From Planctomycetes bacterium MalM25 (GTDB lineage Bacteria > Planctomycetota > Planctomycetia > Pirellulales > Lacipirellulaceae), in the NCBI GenBank assembly GCA_007745835.1, contig CP036424.1:3645968-3709967 (forward strand): a stretch of 64,000 nt of DNA, in the 5' to 3' direction. Positions 33,746 to 42,991 of this stretch are shown one piece after another (position 1 is the stretch's first letter; each line of letters starts with the position of its first letter). The notes below the pieces were generated by a model that ran no database searches, was not told the DNA's origin, and worked only from the letters and a program-made list of their open reading frames with translations. Position numbers and translations under genes: made by a program.

Positions 33746-34834
33746 TCACTCCCAATCCTCGGACCGTGACAGCGCCCGGGCGGTGATCGGGGCCAGCCGC
33801 TCTCGCACCAGCTCCTCACCGGCTCGGAATCGCAGCTCGATCTCGATCGCCCTCAGCGGGATCCCGCCGAGATTCTCCACGCCGACCTTCACGAGGTCCT
33901 TGTGCGTGCAAACGATCGCCGCGGCGCCGGCGTCGCTCGCCTCGCGCGTGAGTCGCTCGATGTCGTCTCGCCCGTAGGCGTGGTGGTCGGGGAACTCGGT
34001 GAAGGGCTCGACCTCGGCGCCGAGCGCCCCGAGCGTCCGGCGGAAGGCGCCCGGGTTGCCCACGCCGCAGAAGGCGGCGACGCGCTTTCCGGCCAACGAG
34101 TCGAGCGGCTGCTCGATCAGCCCTCCCGATTCATCGACGCCGACCAAGCGGGTCGGCTCGACAACCGACTCGCACCACCCGGCGTCGGGCGCCACGCGGG
34201 CGACGCGTTCGCGGATCGCTTGCAGCTCCGTTTCATCAATCAGATCGGAGCGCGTGAGACAGACCAAGTCGGCCCGCCGCAGCGACGCGACCGACTCGCG
34301 CAGCGCCCCCCGCGGGAAGACGCGCCCGTAGCCGAACGGCGCCGTCGCGTCGAGCAGCACGAGGTCAAGATCGCGGCCGATCCGTCGGTGCTGGAAGCCG
34401 TCGTCGAGCACCAACGCCTGCGCGGCGAGCTCATCGATCGCCACGCGGGCGGCGGCGACGCGGTCCGGGTTCTGTAGGTGGGGGACGTCGGGCAGGGCCT
34501 GCTCGAGCTCGAGCGCCTCGTCGTTCGGGCCGCCGTCGGTCGAGCCATAGCCACGGCTGAGCAGCGTGACCCGCACGCCCTCCTCGCGGAGCCGCCGGGC
34601 GATCCACTTCACCATCGGCGTCTTGCCCGACCCGCCGAGCGTCAGGTTGCCGACGCTGACGACGGGCGCCTCGACGCGGTGGACGAGCGACTCGACGCGG
34701 TCGTACCTCCGATTGCGCCACCAGACCGCGGCGCGATAGGGCCCTTCGGCCAGCGCCAGCAGCCCCCGCAGGACGCTGGGGCCAATCCCGCGGCGACGGC
34801 CGCTCACCAGGTCGTAGAAATCGGTGGATTTCAC
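33746..34834 (-). CDS. lpxK: Tetraacyldisaccharide 4'-kinase
   Basis: A 362-residue membrane-associated kinase that adds the 4'-phosphate to lipid A precursor. The P-loop is PVVSVGNLTLGGSGKTPMVKW. Then come LLSRGYGS and VLDDGFQHRRIGRDLDLVLLD, the latter with the conserved DDGFQH. A GTG at 34834 (KSTDFYDLVSGRRRG) is the best start; the frame is open to 34963 through unrelated residues. Its presence supports an LPS-bearing outer membrane. Confidence 0.92.
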   Translation of the reverse strand: MKSTDFYDLVSGRRRGIGPSVLRGLLALAEGPYRAAVWWRNRRYDRVESLVHRVEAPVVSVGNLTLGGSGKTPMVKWIARRLREEGVRVTLLSRGYGSTDGGPNDEALELEQALPDVPHLQNPDRVAAARVAIDELAAQALVLDDGFQHRRIGRDLDLVLLDATAPFGYGRVFPRGALRESVASLRRADLVCLTRSDLIDETELQAIRERVARVAPDAGWCESVVEPTRLVGVDESGGLIEQPLDSLAGKRVAAFCGVGNPGAFRRTLGALGAEVEPFTEFPDHHAYGRDDIERLTREASDAGAAAIVCTHKDLVKVGVENLGGIPLRAIEIELRFRAGEELVRERLAPITARALSRSEDWE

Positions 34835-34946
34835 AGGCTGCCGGTTCGATCTCTTCCTTGAGGGATGGGAGGCCTTATCGTAGCCGCAAGCCGGCGGAGG
34901 CGTCTCCCCGCGGGCGTCGCCGCGGCGACAAAGACGTATACTAGTA

Positions 34947-35135
34947 CTAGGGAGCGTGGACATTCGAAAGCGGCGAAGCCGCTTTGAAATCCCCCTCCTC
35001 CTTTAGGAGGAGGGGTTAGGGGAGGAGGTGAATCGGGTACCCGGGTTCTGCCCCCTCCCCTAGCCCCTCCCCCGCAAGCGGAGGGAGGGGGAAAAGATGG
35101 CGGCTTCGCCGCTTTCGAATGTCCACGCTCCCTAG
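34947..35135. repeat. Nested palindromic element with perfect 36-bp terminal inverted repeats
   Basis: The ends 34947-34982 and 35100-35135 are exact inverted copies: CTAGGGAGCGTGGACATTCG then AAAGCGGCGAAGCCGC. The terminal AAGCGGCGAAGCCGCTT is itself a hairpin. Inside lie two inverted pyrimidine/purine arms (about 34986-35028 and 35051-35092) of the same kind as the element in rnr. No ORF of note is present. It fills most of the 348-base gap between lpxK and the 1162-residue protein gene. Confidence 0.85.
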
Positions 35136-35182
35136 ACTTGCTCGCCCCCCTGCACCCCCTGTAGCGGTTGTACCGCCCCCGC

Positions 35183-38100
35183 ATGGCGACCAGCCCCGCC
35201 CCCCCCGCCGAACCGCGTCCTCAGGCCGTCGCCAAGATGGTTGAGTACGAGGACTTCGTCGATCAGCGCATCCAGCAGACCCGCAGCGCGGTCAAGACGG
35301 CCGACCTGGCCACCGGCCTCATCACGCTGTTTGCCTGGACGCTGTTCGTGCTGTTGCTCTCGGCGGTCGCCGACCACTGGCTCGTCGCGGGCGGTTTCAC
35401 GCGTGTGGGGCGGTTCGCGTTGTTCGCCATCGGTGCGATCGGCGGGCTGCTCTACCTCGCGACCCGCCTGGCGCCTCGGCTGCTGGGGCGCGTCAACCCG
35501 CTCTACGCCGCCCAAGAGATCGAGAAGGAATCGCCGCAGCTGAAGAACAGCGTGCTGAACCTGTTGCAGCTCCGCGACCACCCCGCCTCGGCCGCCGCGG
35601 TGCGGCAGACGCTCGAACGCCAAGCGGCGGAGCGACTCGCCTCGGCGGGCGAGGCGCCGATCGACCGCACGCCGCTCTTACGGGCAGCGAAGTTCGTGCT
35701 GGCGTTGGTCGCCGCGATCGGGGTTTACGTGGTCGCGTCGCCGAAGGACTTCTTCGCTTCGGCGGGCCGGGTGCTGGCGCCATGGGCCGACATCGCCGCG
35801 CCGAGCCGGGTCCGCTTCGACGACATCACCCCGGGTGACTTGGAACTCTCCCAAGGAGAACGGCTCGAGATCGGATCGATGGTCAGCGGGCTGCGCGACG
35901 ACGAGATCGTCGAGGTCGTCTTCACCACGAGCGACGGCAGCGCCGTCGAACGCCGCACGCCGATGCGCGCCAGCGAATCGGGCGTCCACCACACGGCGGC
36001 CCTCCCGCCCGGTGGCGGAGCGACGGCGGTGCTCGGCTTGCAAGGCGACCTCTTCTACCGCCTCGAAGCGGGCGACGCCCGCACCCGCAACTACCGCGTC
36101 ACGGTCATCGCGGCGCCGACCATCGCCCCCACTTCGATCCGCTACGAGTACCCGGCGTACACCGGCTACGTCGATCGCGAAGTCGAGGGGGTCGGCGACC
36201 TGCGGGCGATCGAGGGGACGCGCGTCACGGTCACCGCCAAGACCAACCTGCCGATCGAGTCGGCCCAGATCGACCTGGACGCCGACGGCCGCCCCGACGT
36301 GCGGATGCGATCCGAAGGAGAAGAGGCGACCGGTTCGCTCACTCTGCGTCGCGACCCGAACGAACCGGGCGACACGGCGACCAGCTACGTCCTCCGCTTC
36401 ACCGCTACCGACGGCCAAGCCAACCACGACCCGCCGCAGTACCGGGTCGAGGTGATCGCGGACCTGGCCCCCGAGATCGAGAAGGTCACGCCCGGCGAGG
36501 ATCGGACCCGGGTTCGTGCTGATGAGCGGGTTGTCTTTGAAGCCATCGCCCGCGATCCCGACTTCGCTCTGTCGCGTCTCCGGCTGGTGGGCGAGTCGCG
36601 GGGCAAGCGGGTGCTAGAGCAAGAACTGCTGCGGGGCGACGGCCGCGGCAAGGTCGAGGGTCAGGCGACCGTCGTGCCCGAGCAGCTCGGCCTCCAACCG
36701 GGCGAGACGCTCGACTACTGGATCGAGGCGTCCGACAACCGCACGCCCGAAGCGAACCAGACCGTCAGCCCACGCCGGCAGCTTCAGATCGTCGGCCCCG
36801 CTGAGGAGAATCAACAAGCGGGCGACGAACGGGGGGGCGCAGGCGCCGCCGGCTCGCCCGACGGGGGCGATCCTCAGCAAGACCCCACCCAGCAGCCGAA
36901 CCAACCGGGCCAACCCAACGCTCAGGGCGGGTCGCGGCAACCCCAAGACAATCCCGACCCAGGCGACGATCCCTCCGGCGAGAACCAACCGGGCCAGAAC
37001 CCGAACGAGAAGCCCGAGGAGGAAGAGCAAGAAGGCGAAGGCCGCAAGCCTTCACCCGGCGGGCTGCGTGCTCCCGGCGAGGGGGGCGACTCGGGCGAGA
37101 AAGAAGGCGACCCGACCGCCGGCCAGAACTCGGGCGGGGACGATTCCGAATCGGGCGACGAGTCCAACTCGGGGGGCGCCGCCGGCTCTCCCCCCGAAGC
37201 GGGCGAACAACGGCCAGGCGATCGCAATCAACCGGACGGCCAACCGGGTGAGCAACCGCAGCCGAGCGGCGGCGACCCGGATGGCGCGCCGAACGACGCA
37301 GGCAACGAAGGCGCAGGCCAGGAGGGCGCCGGCGGCTCCGACACCCCCACCGCCCGCGACGGCAGCGACGACGGCTCCGCGTTCGAGAAGATGCTCGAGT
37401 ACCTAAAGAACCAACAAGAGAACGGAGCGGGCGAGCCCCAAAACGGCGCCGACCAACCGAGCGACCCGAACGAAGACCCGGGCCAGAACGACGGACAAAC
37501 CGGACAAGAACAGCCCTCCGACGGCGACCAAGGTGAGTCCGGCGAGGGCGACCCGAACGAGACCGGCTCGGACGCCGGCCAATCACGCGACCCCGCTGAC
37601 AACGGCGCCGAGGGCTCGAAGGATTCGGCCGCCGAAGGAACCGACTCCCAGGGCGCCAGCCGGGGCGACCCCCGTGAAGGCGAATCGCCGGCTCAGACCG
37701 AGCGCCCCGAGGAAGGCCCGGGCGCTGGCGAGGAGGACCGACAGGGCGACATCTCCGATTCGACCAACAGCGAGCCGGGTGGCGAGTCGCCCCCCGGGCA
37801 AGAGTCCGACCCCCGCGCCGGCCCCCGCGAAGGAACCGGCAGCTCGGGCCAAAACCAAGCGGCCGATCAAGGCGCCGGGCGTTCGGGCGACGAGGGCGCT
37901 GGCGAATCGACAGGCCAGTCGGGTGGACAAGAAGAGTCCGACGGATCGACCGGTGGCCAACAGGACGACTCCCGCACCGGGCAAGGCGAGAAGGACTCCA
38001 GCGATGCCGGCGAAGAGAGCCCGGGCGGTCAGCCTTCCGAGGATTCCTCGCAAGAGTCAGGCCAGAACAATCGCTCTTCCGACGAGGGGTCGCGAGACCC

Positions 38101-38671
38101 CTCGGGCGACGGCCAAGGCGGTTCAGAAGGGGACCCCGCTGATAGCGGCGAGGGCCCCGACTCGCCGGTCGACCGTCGCGGCGAAGGCCCCGACCGCCCC
38201 GCCGGCGACAACGCGGGCGATCCGGTCGGCATCGGCGACCGCGGGCCGAACTCGGGCGGCGCGGGAGCAGGCAGCGAGCCGGGTGGCGACGCGGCGAACC
38301 TCGACTACGCCCGCGAGCAGACCGATCTGGTCCTCAACCGACTCGAAGACCAACTCCGCAAGAAGCAGGTCGACCCCGAGTTGCTCGATCGCCTGGGCTG
38401 GACCGAGCAGGACTTGCGACGCTTCCTCGATCGGTGGCAGTCGCGCCGCCGCCGAGCCGCCGAGCGCGGCGCCGAGGGCGAGGCGGAGCTCGACCGGGCG
38501 CTGCGGAGCCTCGGCATCCGCCCCGAGGGACCGACTGCGACGCGTTCGATCACCGCGCAGCGACTGAAGGAGCTGCGTCAAAGGGCGCGGCAGCAGGCGC
38601 CCCCTCGATTGCGAGAGCAGCTCGAGCTGTACAACCGCAGCCTAAACGCGACGCCGACGTCCGACGAATGA
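35183..38671 (+). CDS. Large membrane protein with ~500-residue disordered G/D/E/Q/S region
   Basis: A 1162-residue protein. Membrane helices lie near residues 35-60, 70-90 and 168-190. Beta-rich, Ig-like segments (~215-530) include IAPTSIRYEYPAYTGYVDRE, similar to DUF4175-type proteins. Residues ~535-1037 are low complexity, dominated by G, D, E, S, Q, N and P with few hydrophobics. A conserved C-terminal helical part resumes at ANLDYAREQTDLVLNRLEDQ, then WTEQDLRRFLDRWQSRRR. Similar architectures occur in planctomycetes; function is unknown. The open frame begins at 35168, but ATG 35183 starts MATSPAPPAEP. The last 30 bases overlap the convergent SGNH gene. Confidence 0.8.
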   Translation: MATSPAPPAEPRPQAVAKMVEYEDFVDQRIQQTRSAVKTADLATGLITLFAWTLFVLLLSAVADHWLVAGGFTRVGRFALFAIGAIGGLLYLATRLAPRLLGRVNPLYAAQEIEKESPQLKNSVLNLLQLRDHPASAAAVRQTLERQAAERLASAGEAPIDRTPLLRAAKFVLALVAAIGVYVVASPKDFFASAGRVLAPWADIAAPSRVRFDDITPGDLELSQGERLEIGSMVSGLRDDEIVEVVFTTSDGSAVERRTPMRASESGVHHTAALPPGGGATAVLGLQGDLFYRLEAGDARTRNYRVTVIAAPTIAPTSIRYEYPAYTGYVDREVEGVGDLRAIEGTRVTVTAKTNLPIESAQIDLDADGRPDVRMRSEGEEATGSLTLRRDPNEPGDTATSYVLRFTATDGQANHDPPQYRVEVIADLAPEIEKVTPGEDRTRVRADERVVFEAIARDPDFALSRLRLVGESRGKRVLEQELLRGDGRGKVEGQATVVPEQLGLQPGETLDYWIEASDNRTPEANQTVSPRRQLQIVGPAEENQQAGDERGGAGAAGSPDGGDPQQDPTQQPNQPGQPNAQGGSRQPQDNPDPGDDPSGENQPGQNPNEKPEEEEQEGEGRKPSPGGLRAPGEGGDSGEKEGDPTAGQNSGGDDSESGDESNSGGAAGSPPEAGEQRPGDRNQPDGQPGEQPQPSGGDPDGAPNDAGNEGAGQEGAGGSDTPTARDGSDDGSAFEKMLEYLKNQQENGAGEPQNGADQPSDPNEDPGQNDGQTGQEQPSDGDQGESGEGDPNETGSDAGQSRDPADNGAEGSKDSAAEGTDSQGASRGDPREGESPAQTERPEEGPGAGEEDRQGDISDSTNSEPGGESPPGQESDPRAGPREGTGSSGQNQAADQGAGRSGDEGAGESTGQSGGQEESDGSTGGQQDDSRTGQGEKDSSDAGEESPGGQPSEDSSQESGQNNRSSDEGSRDPSGDGQGGSEGDPADSGEGPDSPVDRRGEGPDRPAGDNAGDPVGIGDRGPNSGGAGAGSEPGGDAANLDYAREQTDLVLNRLEDQLRKKQVDPELLDRLGWTEQDLRRFLDRWQSRRRRAAERGAEGEAELDRALRSLGIRPEGPTATRSITAQRLKELRQRARQQAPPRLREQLELYNRSLNATPTSDE

Positions 38672-40108
38672 CGCGGCGGTGATCAGCAGAGCAACGCTGC
38701 TCGGCTCGGGCACGCCGAAGCTCGTCCCCGCGGCTTGGGCGGCCGCCAGCCCGTCGCGCCAGACCGTATAGTCGACCGCGTTGACGACACCGTCCTCGTT
38801 CGCGTCGGCGCCGAGCTCGGTCGCCCAGCCGAGCTGCGATATCCAGATGTCTCGGTCCGCGGTCGTGACGACCCCGTCCCCGTCGAAATCGACGTCATCG
38901 GCCAGCTCAAAGGCGTCGCGCCACAGCGTGTAGTCGGCCGCATCGACGGAGCCGTCGTTGTTTAGGTCCGCCGGACCGCCGGCCCCACTGCCGTAGGCGT
39001 CCCGCCACAGCCAGAGGTCCGGTTCACCGACCGCGCCGCTGCCGTCGATGTCTTCGACGCCGGGCGAGTAGGCCTCCGCCCAGAGCAATCCGTCGAGCTG
39101 ATCAACCACACCGTCTTCGTTCGGATCGGCGGTGAGGTCGGTCTTTGCTCCGTAGGATTCCGACCAGAGAAGCCGGTCCGCTTCGTCAATCACCGTATCG
39201 ACATTCAGGTCGCCGATCGGGGAGACCCCACTGCGCCGGTCCTCAGTCACAACCTCCCAAACGATCTCCTGGATCGCCAGCGCCTCCTCGTCCGAGAAGG
39301 CCTGCACCCCCCAATCCGTGACTTCGCGCGGGACCGGCATGCCAATCGGATTGATCTTGGTCATGACCGTGAAGAGCGTCGTCGAAGCGGCGAAGCGGCC
39401 CAGCTCGTTGAGGTGAATCCGATCGCGGTAGAGGTAATCCCAATCCCGCTTGCCCTCTTCATCCGGGATCAGAAAAGTATCGATCATCGTACGAATCACC
39501 CGTCCGGCACTAGCGAGCCGTACCCGCCCTGGGTACAGCTCGTTCACTTTATCGTACAGCAGATCGTGATAGTGGTGAGAGTAGAACGTCTCCTGGTCGA
39601 GGCTATCGACCACCTCTTCGTCCCAACGGTCCCAGCTGCGGCCGCGCCCCGCCCACGGGCCGTAGACAACGATCTCGGTATCCCCGCCCCCTCCCACATC
39701 CGCGGCGGAGACAAAGTCTTGGATCCGGGCCACCTCCTCCCCCAGGGTGATCGGGTTTTCGGAGGGGAAGGACTGAAGCGTCAGAAAGTCCCAAACGTTG
39801 TTGGGCAGCGCGACCGTGTGGTCTCCAAAGTCGGTCGTCTCGGTGCCGGAGATCTGGGGATTGTTCCAGAGCGAATCGAGGGTCTGGCTGCCACGGACGT
39901 GGTACCCGTTCGACACCGGCTCACCGAGAGCCTGCTCGATCATCGCGGCGAGCCCCTCGGGCTTCGAGTCCTTGGTGAAACTGTTGCCGACCTGAAAGAA
40001 GCTCACACCGAAGGCTTCCGCAGGGAGCAAGACGAGCAAAATCCCAACCACGTGACCGATCGCGCGCAAGGGTTCGCAGACGCGCGGCGTGTGGTGAGCT
40101 TCGATCAT
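38642..40108 (-). CDS. Secreted SGNH hydrolase-like protein with dockerin-like repeats and PEP-CTERM
   Basis: A 488-residue protein with a signal peptide (VVGILLVLLPAEAFG). The SGNH-like domain shows VGNSFTKD (S43 as nucleophile candidate) and RDRIHLNELG (Asp/His pair, H232). Residues ~300-455 hold about six calcium-loop repeats of the dockerin/EF-hand type (DLNNDGSVDAADYTLWRDAF, DANEDGVVNAVDYTVWRDGL). The C-terminus GVPEPSSVALLITAASFVGR then RRRV is a PEP-CTERM signal. An esterase or deacetylase acting on extracellular carbohydrate is likely. The 3' end overlaps the convergent upstream gene by 30 bases. Confidence 0.82.
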   Translation of the reverse strand: MIEAHHTPRVCEPLRAIGHVVGILLVLLPAEAFGVSFFQVGNSFTKDSKPEGLAAMIEQALGEPVSNGYHVRGSQTLDSLWNNPQISGTETTDFGDHTVALPNNVWDFLTLQSFPSENPITLGEEVARIQDFVSAADVGGGGDTEIVVYGPWAGRGRSWDRWDEEVVDSLDQETFYSHHYHDLLYDKVNELYPGRVRLASAGRVIRTMIDTFLIPDEEGKRDWDYLYRDRIHLNELGRFAASTTLFTVMTKINPIGMPVPREVTDWGVQAFSDEEALAIQEIVWEVVTEDRRSGVSPIGDLNVDTVIDEADRLLWSESYGAKTDLTADPNEDGVVDQLDGLLWAEAYSPGVEDIDGSGAVGEPDLWLWRDAYGSGAGGPADLNNDGSVDAADYTLWRDAFELADDVDFDGDGVVTTADRDIWISQLGWATELGADANEDGVVNAVDYTVWRDGLAAAQAAGTSFGVPEPSSVALLITAASFVGRRRRV

Positions 40109-40261
40109 CGAGGCAGGATAGTGCGGAGAACAACCAATAAGACCAATCTAGTCTAGTCGATATTTACAAATCTGCATGCCACTCGCTCACGAGCTGACAA
40201 GTCACTAGATTCAAACAGCCGGTCCTGCGGTCTGTTCCTGTCTTCTCCGAGATTTCCTCCC

Positions 40262-41941
40262 GTGGCCGACCCCGCCGCCGCTGCGAATCCACGCTACCTG
40301 GTCCCCTTCCACCCGAAGCGGATCCCGCACCACTTCGTGGACGTCCTGATCGTGGGGGGCGGGATCGCGGGGCTGCGGGCGGCGATGGCTTGCGATCCGC
40401 GGCTGTCCGTGCTGATCGTCACCAAGGACCACCGCCGGGAGTCCAACAGCACCTACGCGCAGGGGGGGATCGCCGGGGTGCTCGACCCGGCGGACGACTT
40501 CGCCAACCACGTCCGCGACACCCGGGTCGCCGGCGCCGGGCTGTGCGACGCCGAGACGGTCGAGATGGTCGTCCGCGAGGCCCCGGAGCACATCCGCGAG
40601 CTGATCGACTGGGGCGCCCGCTTCGACGAGTCGGACGACGGCGAGCTCGAGCTGGGCCGCGAGGGGGGCCACAGCCACAACCGCATCGCCCACGCCCTGG
40701 GCGACGCGACCGGCAAGGAGATCATGCGCGCCATGTGGCGTCACGCGCGCGAGTCCTTGCGCGCGCAGGTCTGGGAGAACACGTTCATCATCGACCTGCT
40801 CACGACCCCCGGCGCCGGGTCGGGCGAACCGGAGTGCCGCGGGGCGCTCGTTTGGAACCCGCACCACGGCAAGACCTTCGTTTGGGCCAAGCAGACGGTG
40901 CTGGCGACCGGCGGAGCCGGGCAGGTGTACCGCGAGACGACCAACCCCTCGGTCGCCACCGGGGACGGCCACGCGATCGCCTTCCGCGCCGGCGCCGAGC
41001 TGGCGGACATGGAGTTCATGCAATTCCACCCGACCGTCCTCTACATCGCCGGGTCGAGCCGCAGCCTCATCACCGAGGCGATGCGGGGCGAGGGCGCCTG
41101 GCTCATCGACGCCGACGGCAAGCGGTTCATGCCCGAGTACGACGAACGGGCCGAGCTGGCGCCACGCGACATCGTCAGCCGCTCGATCGTCCACCAGATG
41201 GAGAAGACACGCCGCCCCTGCGTCTACCTCGACATGCGGCATCTGGAGGCGGACTTCGTGCGGCGGCGATTCCCGGGCATCGCGAAGATGTGCCTCGAGT
41301 TCGGTCTCGACATCGCCACCGATCGGATCCCGGTCCGGCCCGGCGCGCACTACCTGATCGGCGGGGTGCGCGTCGACGAGCGGGGCGCCACCACCCTGCC
41401 CCGGCTGTGGGCCGCCGGCGAGGCGACCAGCAGCGGGCTGCACGGCGCCAACCGCTTGGCCTCCAACAGCCTGCTCGAGGGGCTGGTGTACGGCGCCCGG
41501 GCCGGCGCGGCGGCCGCGGCCCTCGCCCTGGAGGAGCCCGATAACTTCCACGCGATCCCGCTGGAGAACCCCCCCACCCCCGAGCACGACGAGCCGCTCG
41601 ACCTGGCCGACATCCGCAACTCGCTCAAGAGCCTCATGTGGCTGCGGGCCGGCGTCTGGCGGGACCAGGCGGGGCTCGCCGAGGCGAGCGAGAGCATCGC
41701 CGCCTGGCGGCGGTACGTGCTCACCCGCCAGACCGCGACACCCGAGGGCTGGGAGCTGCAAAACCTGCTGCAAGTCGCTGATCTTATGATCCGTTCCGCC
41801 GCCGAACGGACCGAATCGCGGGGCGTCCACTTGCGGACCGATCACCCCGAGCCGGACGACGAGCACTGGCGCCGGCACGTGGTCGTCCGGCGCGAGGCGG
41901 ACGGGATCGGGGTCCGGCTGACCGACCCCGCCACGCGCTAG
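40262..41941 (+). CDS. nadB: L-aspartate oxidase
   Basis: A 559-residue FAD enzyme that oxidises aspartate to iminoaspartate, the first step of NAD synthesis. FAD-binding VDVLIVGGGIAGLRAAMA is at the N-terminus. ESNSTYAQGGIAGVLDPADD and GGHSHNRIAHALGDATGKEI follow, as does the C-terminal HGANRLASNSLLEGLVYGAR motif. It starts with GTG at 40262. Partner nadA and nadC genes are not in the window. Confidence 0.94.
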   Translation: MADPAAAANPRYLVPFHPKRIPHHFVDVLIVGGGIAGLRAAMACDPRLSVLIVTKDHRRESNSTYAQGGIAGVLDPADDFANHVRDTRVAGAGLCDAETVEMVVREAPEHIRELIDWGARFDESDDGELELGREGGHSHNRIAHALGDATGKEIMRAMWRHARESLRAQVWENTFIIDLLTTPGAGSGEPECRGALVWNPHHGKTFVWAKQTVLATGGAGQVYRETTNPSVATGDGHAIAFRAGAELADMEFMQFHPTVLYIAGSSRSLITEAMRGEGAWLIDADGKRFMPEYDERAELAPRDIVSRSIVHQMEKTRRPCVYLDMRHLEADFVRRRFPGIAKMCLEFGLDIATDRIPVRPGAHYLIGGVRVDERGATTLPRLWAAGEATSSGLHGANRLASNSLLEGLVYGARAGAAAAALALEEPDNFHAIPLENPPTPEHDEPLDLADIRNSLKSLMWLRAGVWRDQAGLAEASESIAAWRRYVLTRQTATPEGWELQNLLQVADLMIRSAAERTESRGVHLRTDHPEPDDEHWRRHVVVRREADGIGVRLTDPATR

Positions 41942-42155
41942 AGCCACCTCGTAAAGAATCTTCCCCCCTGCCGCGAACCCCCTCGCCATCTCTCGCGTAG
42001 GCGGCGCTATTGGGCGTTGATCCCCATCGAGGGCGAGATCCGAAGGAGCGAACCTCGGCATCTTTCCATGACGGCGGGGATAGACAGTCCGACACCCGCC
42101 CGAGTAGCCTTTTTTGGCCCGAAACCGCTGTGATTCCCTAAGGGAAACTAAGCCG

Positions 42156-42926
42156 ATGAGCCTGCCTGAATCCTCCCCCACACCCGCCGCCAGCGCCGCG
42201 CCGATGATCGAGGCGGACGGACTGACGAAGTACTACGGAGATTTCGCGGCGACGCGCGACGTGTCGTTCAAGATACGCCAGGGCGAAGTGGCCGCTTTCC
42301 TGGGGCCCAACGGAGCCGGCAAGAGCACGACGATGAAGCTCTTGACCGGGTACCTCTCGCCCTCGGCCGGGTCGGCGAAGATCGCCGGCTACAGCACGTC
42401 GTCCGAGCGGATCGAGGCCTCGAAGCGTCTGGGCTACCTGCCGGAGAACGGCCCGCTCTACCCCGACATGACGCCCCGGACCCTGCTGAAATTCTTCGGA
42501 CAAGCCCGCGGCATGACCGGCAGTAAGCTCCGTTCCCGCACGGAGCAGGTCATCGAGCAGTGCCGCCTCGAGGCGGTGATCGGCAAGCCGATCGGCAAGC
42601 TCTCCAAGGGCTACCGCCAACGGGTCGGCATGGCGCAGGTGCTGCTCCACGAGCCCGACGTGCTGATCCTGGACGAGCCGACCGCGGGGCTCGACCCGAA
42701 CCAGATCCGCGAGGTCCGCAAGCTGATCCGCACCCTGGGCGAGACGAAGACCGTGCTGCTCAGCACGCACATCCTTCAAGAAGTGGAGGCCATGTGCAAT
42801 CGCGTGGTCTTCATCAACGAGGGCCGCGTGGTCTTCGATGGCGAGCCCGGCGGTTTGGGCGAAAGCCCCGCGGCGCTCGACGCGAAGTTCCACGAGCTAA
42901 CCGGCGCCGTCGAGACGGCTTCCTAA
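42156..42926 (+). CDS. ABC transporter ATP-binding protein (GldA-like)
   Basis: A 256-residue ABC ATPase. Walker A is LGPNGAGKSTTMKLL, the signature is KLSKGYRQRVGMAQVLL, Walker B is DVLILDEPTAGLDPNQIREV, and the switch histidine is in LLSTHILQEVE. It matches GldA and related ABC-2 exporters. ATG at 42156 is chosen; the frame to 42114 is unrelated. The permease follows 65 bases downstream on the same strand. Confidence 0.93.
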   Translation: MSLPESSPTPAASAAPMIEADGLTKYYGDFAATRDVSFKIRQGEVAAFLGPNGAGKSTTMKLLTGYLSPSAGSAKIAGYSTSSERIEASKRLGYLPENGPLYPDMTPRTLLKFFGQARGMTGSKLRSRTEQVIEQCRLEAVIGKPIGKLSKGYRQRVGMAQVLLHEPDVLILDEPTAGLDPNQIREVRKLIRTLGETKTVLLSTHILQEVEAMCNRVVFINEGRVVFDGEPGGLGESPAALDAKFHELTGAVETAS

Positions 42927-42991
42927 GCCGCCCCGCCAATCGATTACGACACTCCCCCTCAGATCTAGCACGGAACGAATCCCGAAACGCT

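Noticed and set aside
35978-38567. Shadow frames such as 37533-38567 (+) and 36765-37586 (-) as basic proteins
   Set aside because: They are alternative frames of the G/D/E/Q-rich coding region, giving Ala/Arg/Pro/Thr-rich nonsense. The main frame has clear folded ends.
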